DNA of 64,000 nucleotides from JAYKGU01 sp035285585 (GTDB lineage: Bacteria; Cyanobacteriota; Cyanobacteriia; CAKZMO01). The stretch covers positions 1-64,000 of the forward strand of contig JAYKGU010000315.1 of NCBI GenBank assembly GCA_035285585.1. The letters run 5' to 3'. The translations under genes were made by a program, and so were the position numbers. The notes beneath the pieces are model-generated. The model was given only the letters and a program-made list of their open reading frames with translations. It did not search any database and was not told the DNA's origin. The stretch's first letter is position 1; each line of letters starts with the position of its first letter. Of the stretch, positions 63,080-64,000 are shown piece after piece.

Positions 63080-64000
63080 ATGGCGCGTTTTCTGCATCTG
63101 GCCGATATTCATTTGGGGTTCGACCGCTACGACAGCCCCCAGCGGACGCTGGACTTTTTCTACTCCCTCTACGACGTCCTGGATCGCTACGCCGTGGCTG
63201 AGCAGGTAGATTTCGTGGCGATCGCGGGCGACCTGTTTGAGCACCGCACCATTCAACCGGCGACCTTGAACCAGGCCCAGGCTTGTTTGCAATTGCTAAA
63301 AGATGCTGCGATTCCGGCGATCGCTATTGAAGGCAACCACGACAACCGCCCCTACGGTACTAAGACCAACTGGCTGCGGTATTTGGCAGACTGGGAGCTG
63401 CTGATTTTGCTAGAACCGGGTGACGTGGCGGCGGGTGATCCCTTCTACGAACCGTGGAGCGCCGAGACGCGACGGGGGAGCTACTTAGACCTCTCCTGCG
63501 GGGTGCGGGTGGCGGGATCCCAGTGGTACGGAGCTACCGCGCCCCTGGCCATTGAGCAAATTGCCGAAGCCCTTGAGGCGCTTCCGTCTGGCCCGCCCCA
63601 CACCGTGCTGCTGCTACACCATGGTCTGGAAGGGCAGGTAGCCCGCTATGCTGGAGCGCTGCGGTATGACGAGCTGCTGCCCCTGCGTCGGGCCGGGGTG
63701 GATTATCTGGCCCTGGGCCACATCCACAAAAATTACTCGGTGGATGGCTGGATTTTCAACCCCGGTTCTCTGGAAGCCAACAGTATTGAGGAGGCCAGAT
63801 ATTCAAGGGGAGTTTATCTCGTCGAGATCTCAGCGGCGGGCATTCAGGCCGACCTCAAGCAGGATTACCGCCAGCGAAAAATCCTGCGGTTCACGTTGAA
63901 CACCAAAGGCACAGAAAGTTTAGAAGAAGTAGAGCAGGGGGCGATCGCCTGCATCCAGACGGGGATCGCCCGCCACATCCCTGATCCCGGTGATCTTACC
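63080..64000 (+). CDS. SbcD/Mre11-like DNA exonuclease, truncated by window edge
   Basis: The first 307 residues of a metallophosphoesterase of the SbcD/Mre11 type are present, with no stop before the window ends. Metal-ligand motifs in order: LHLADIHLGFDRY, AIAGDLFEHRT, EGNHDNRP, LLLHHGLEG and LALGHIHKNY. Such enzymes, with an SbcC ATPase, cut DNA ends and hairpins; in a genome rich in palindromes this role is of interest. The ATG at 63080 is six bases after the prfA stop. No SbcC gene is in view. Confidence 0.9.
   Translation, partial: MARFLHLADIHLGFDRYDSPQRTLDFFYSLYDVLDRYAVAEQVDFVAIAGDLFEHRTIQPATLNQAQACLQLLKDAAIPAIAIEGNHDNRPYGTKTNWLRYLADWELLILLEPGDVAAGDPFYEPWSAETRRGSYLDLSCGVRVAGSQWYGATAPLAIEQIAEALEALPSGPPHTVLLLHHGLEGQVARYAGALRYDELLPLRRAGVDYLALGHIHKNYSVDGWIFNPGSLEANSIEEARYSRGVYLVEISAAGIQADLKQDYRQRKILRFTLNTKGTESLEEVEQGAIACIQTGIARHIPDPGDLT

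Overview
This is a chromosomal segment of a cyanobacterium. The octamer GCGATCGC (HIP1) recurs throughout genes and gaps. There is a NAD(P)H dehydrogenase subunit N gene (ndhN), a global nitrogen regulator (NtcA) box in front of an ammonium transporter, the IspH form typical of oxygenic phototrophs, and the cyanobacterial ribosomal superoperon that starts with rplC and lacks rpsJ, rpsN and rpmD. The moderately high GC content and the large modular proteins suggest a filamentous or Leptolyngbya-like lineage, but that is only an inference. No phage, transposase, CRISPR array, rRNA or tRNA was seen.

Layout. Positions 1-8,200 hold a short-chain dehydrogenase, a DsbA-like protein with a single active-site cysteine, a 1,226-residue secreted-type protein made of four LRR plus Ig-like modules and RTX repeats, and acetyl-CoA synthetase. 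Positions 8,240-13,450 hold an unusual pair: a 1,089-residue coiled-coil/acidic protein followed 41 bases later by a divergent Hsp70/actin-fold ATPase. Positions 13,960-28,600 hold a sugar transferase, recG with an uncharacterised upstream partner, rpsB-tsf with long acidic or Pro/Glu/Ala-rich tails, a glycosyltransferase, a nitrilase-family amidase, the Lhr-like helicase/PdeM repair pair, a Uma2-family protein and a drug/metabolite transporter.

Positions 29,160-42,530 are rich in nitrogen metabolism: gltB and gltD (glutamate synthase, separated by a DUF433 gene) and amt with an exact NtcA box. ispH, an SGNH hydrolase, a cupin and several conserved cyanobacterial unknowns lie among them. A 1-Cys peroxiredoxin and ndhN follow. 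From 45,637 to 63,073 runs an almost continuous plus-strand series: rplC-D-W-B, rpsS, rplV, rpsC, rplP, rpmC, rpsQ, rplN-X-E, rpsH, rplF-R, rpsE, rplO, secY, infA, rpmJ, rpsM-K, rpoA, rplQ, truA, rplM, rpsI, rpmE, prfA. The usual adk between secY and infA is absent. An SbcD-like nuclease gene runs off the right edge.

Non-coding structure is notable. A family of palindromes with TAGGGGC/GCCCCTA arms occurs three times, once in frame inside gltB next to a ten-copy 18-bp tandem array. Other inverted-repeat elements lie at 22,377, 26,617 and 44,718, and short tandem repeats lie in several intergenic regions. A good sigma-70 promoter lies about 630 bases upstream of rplC and implies a long structured leader.
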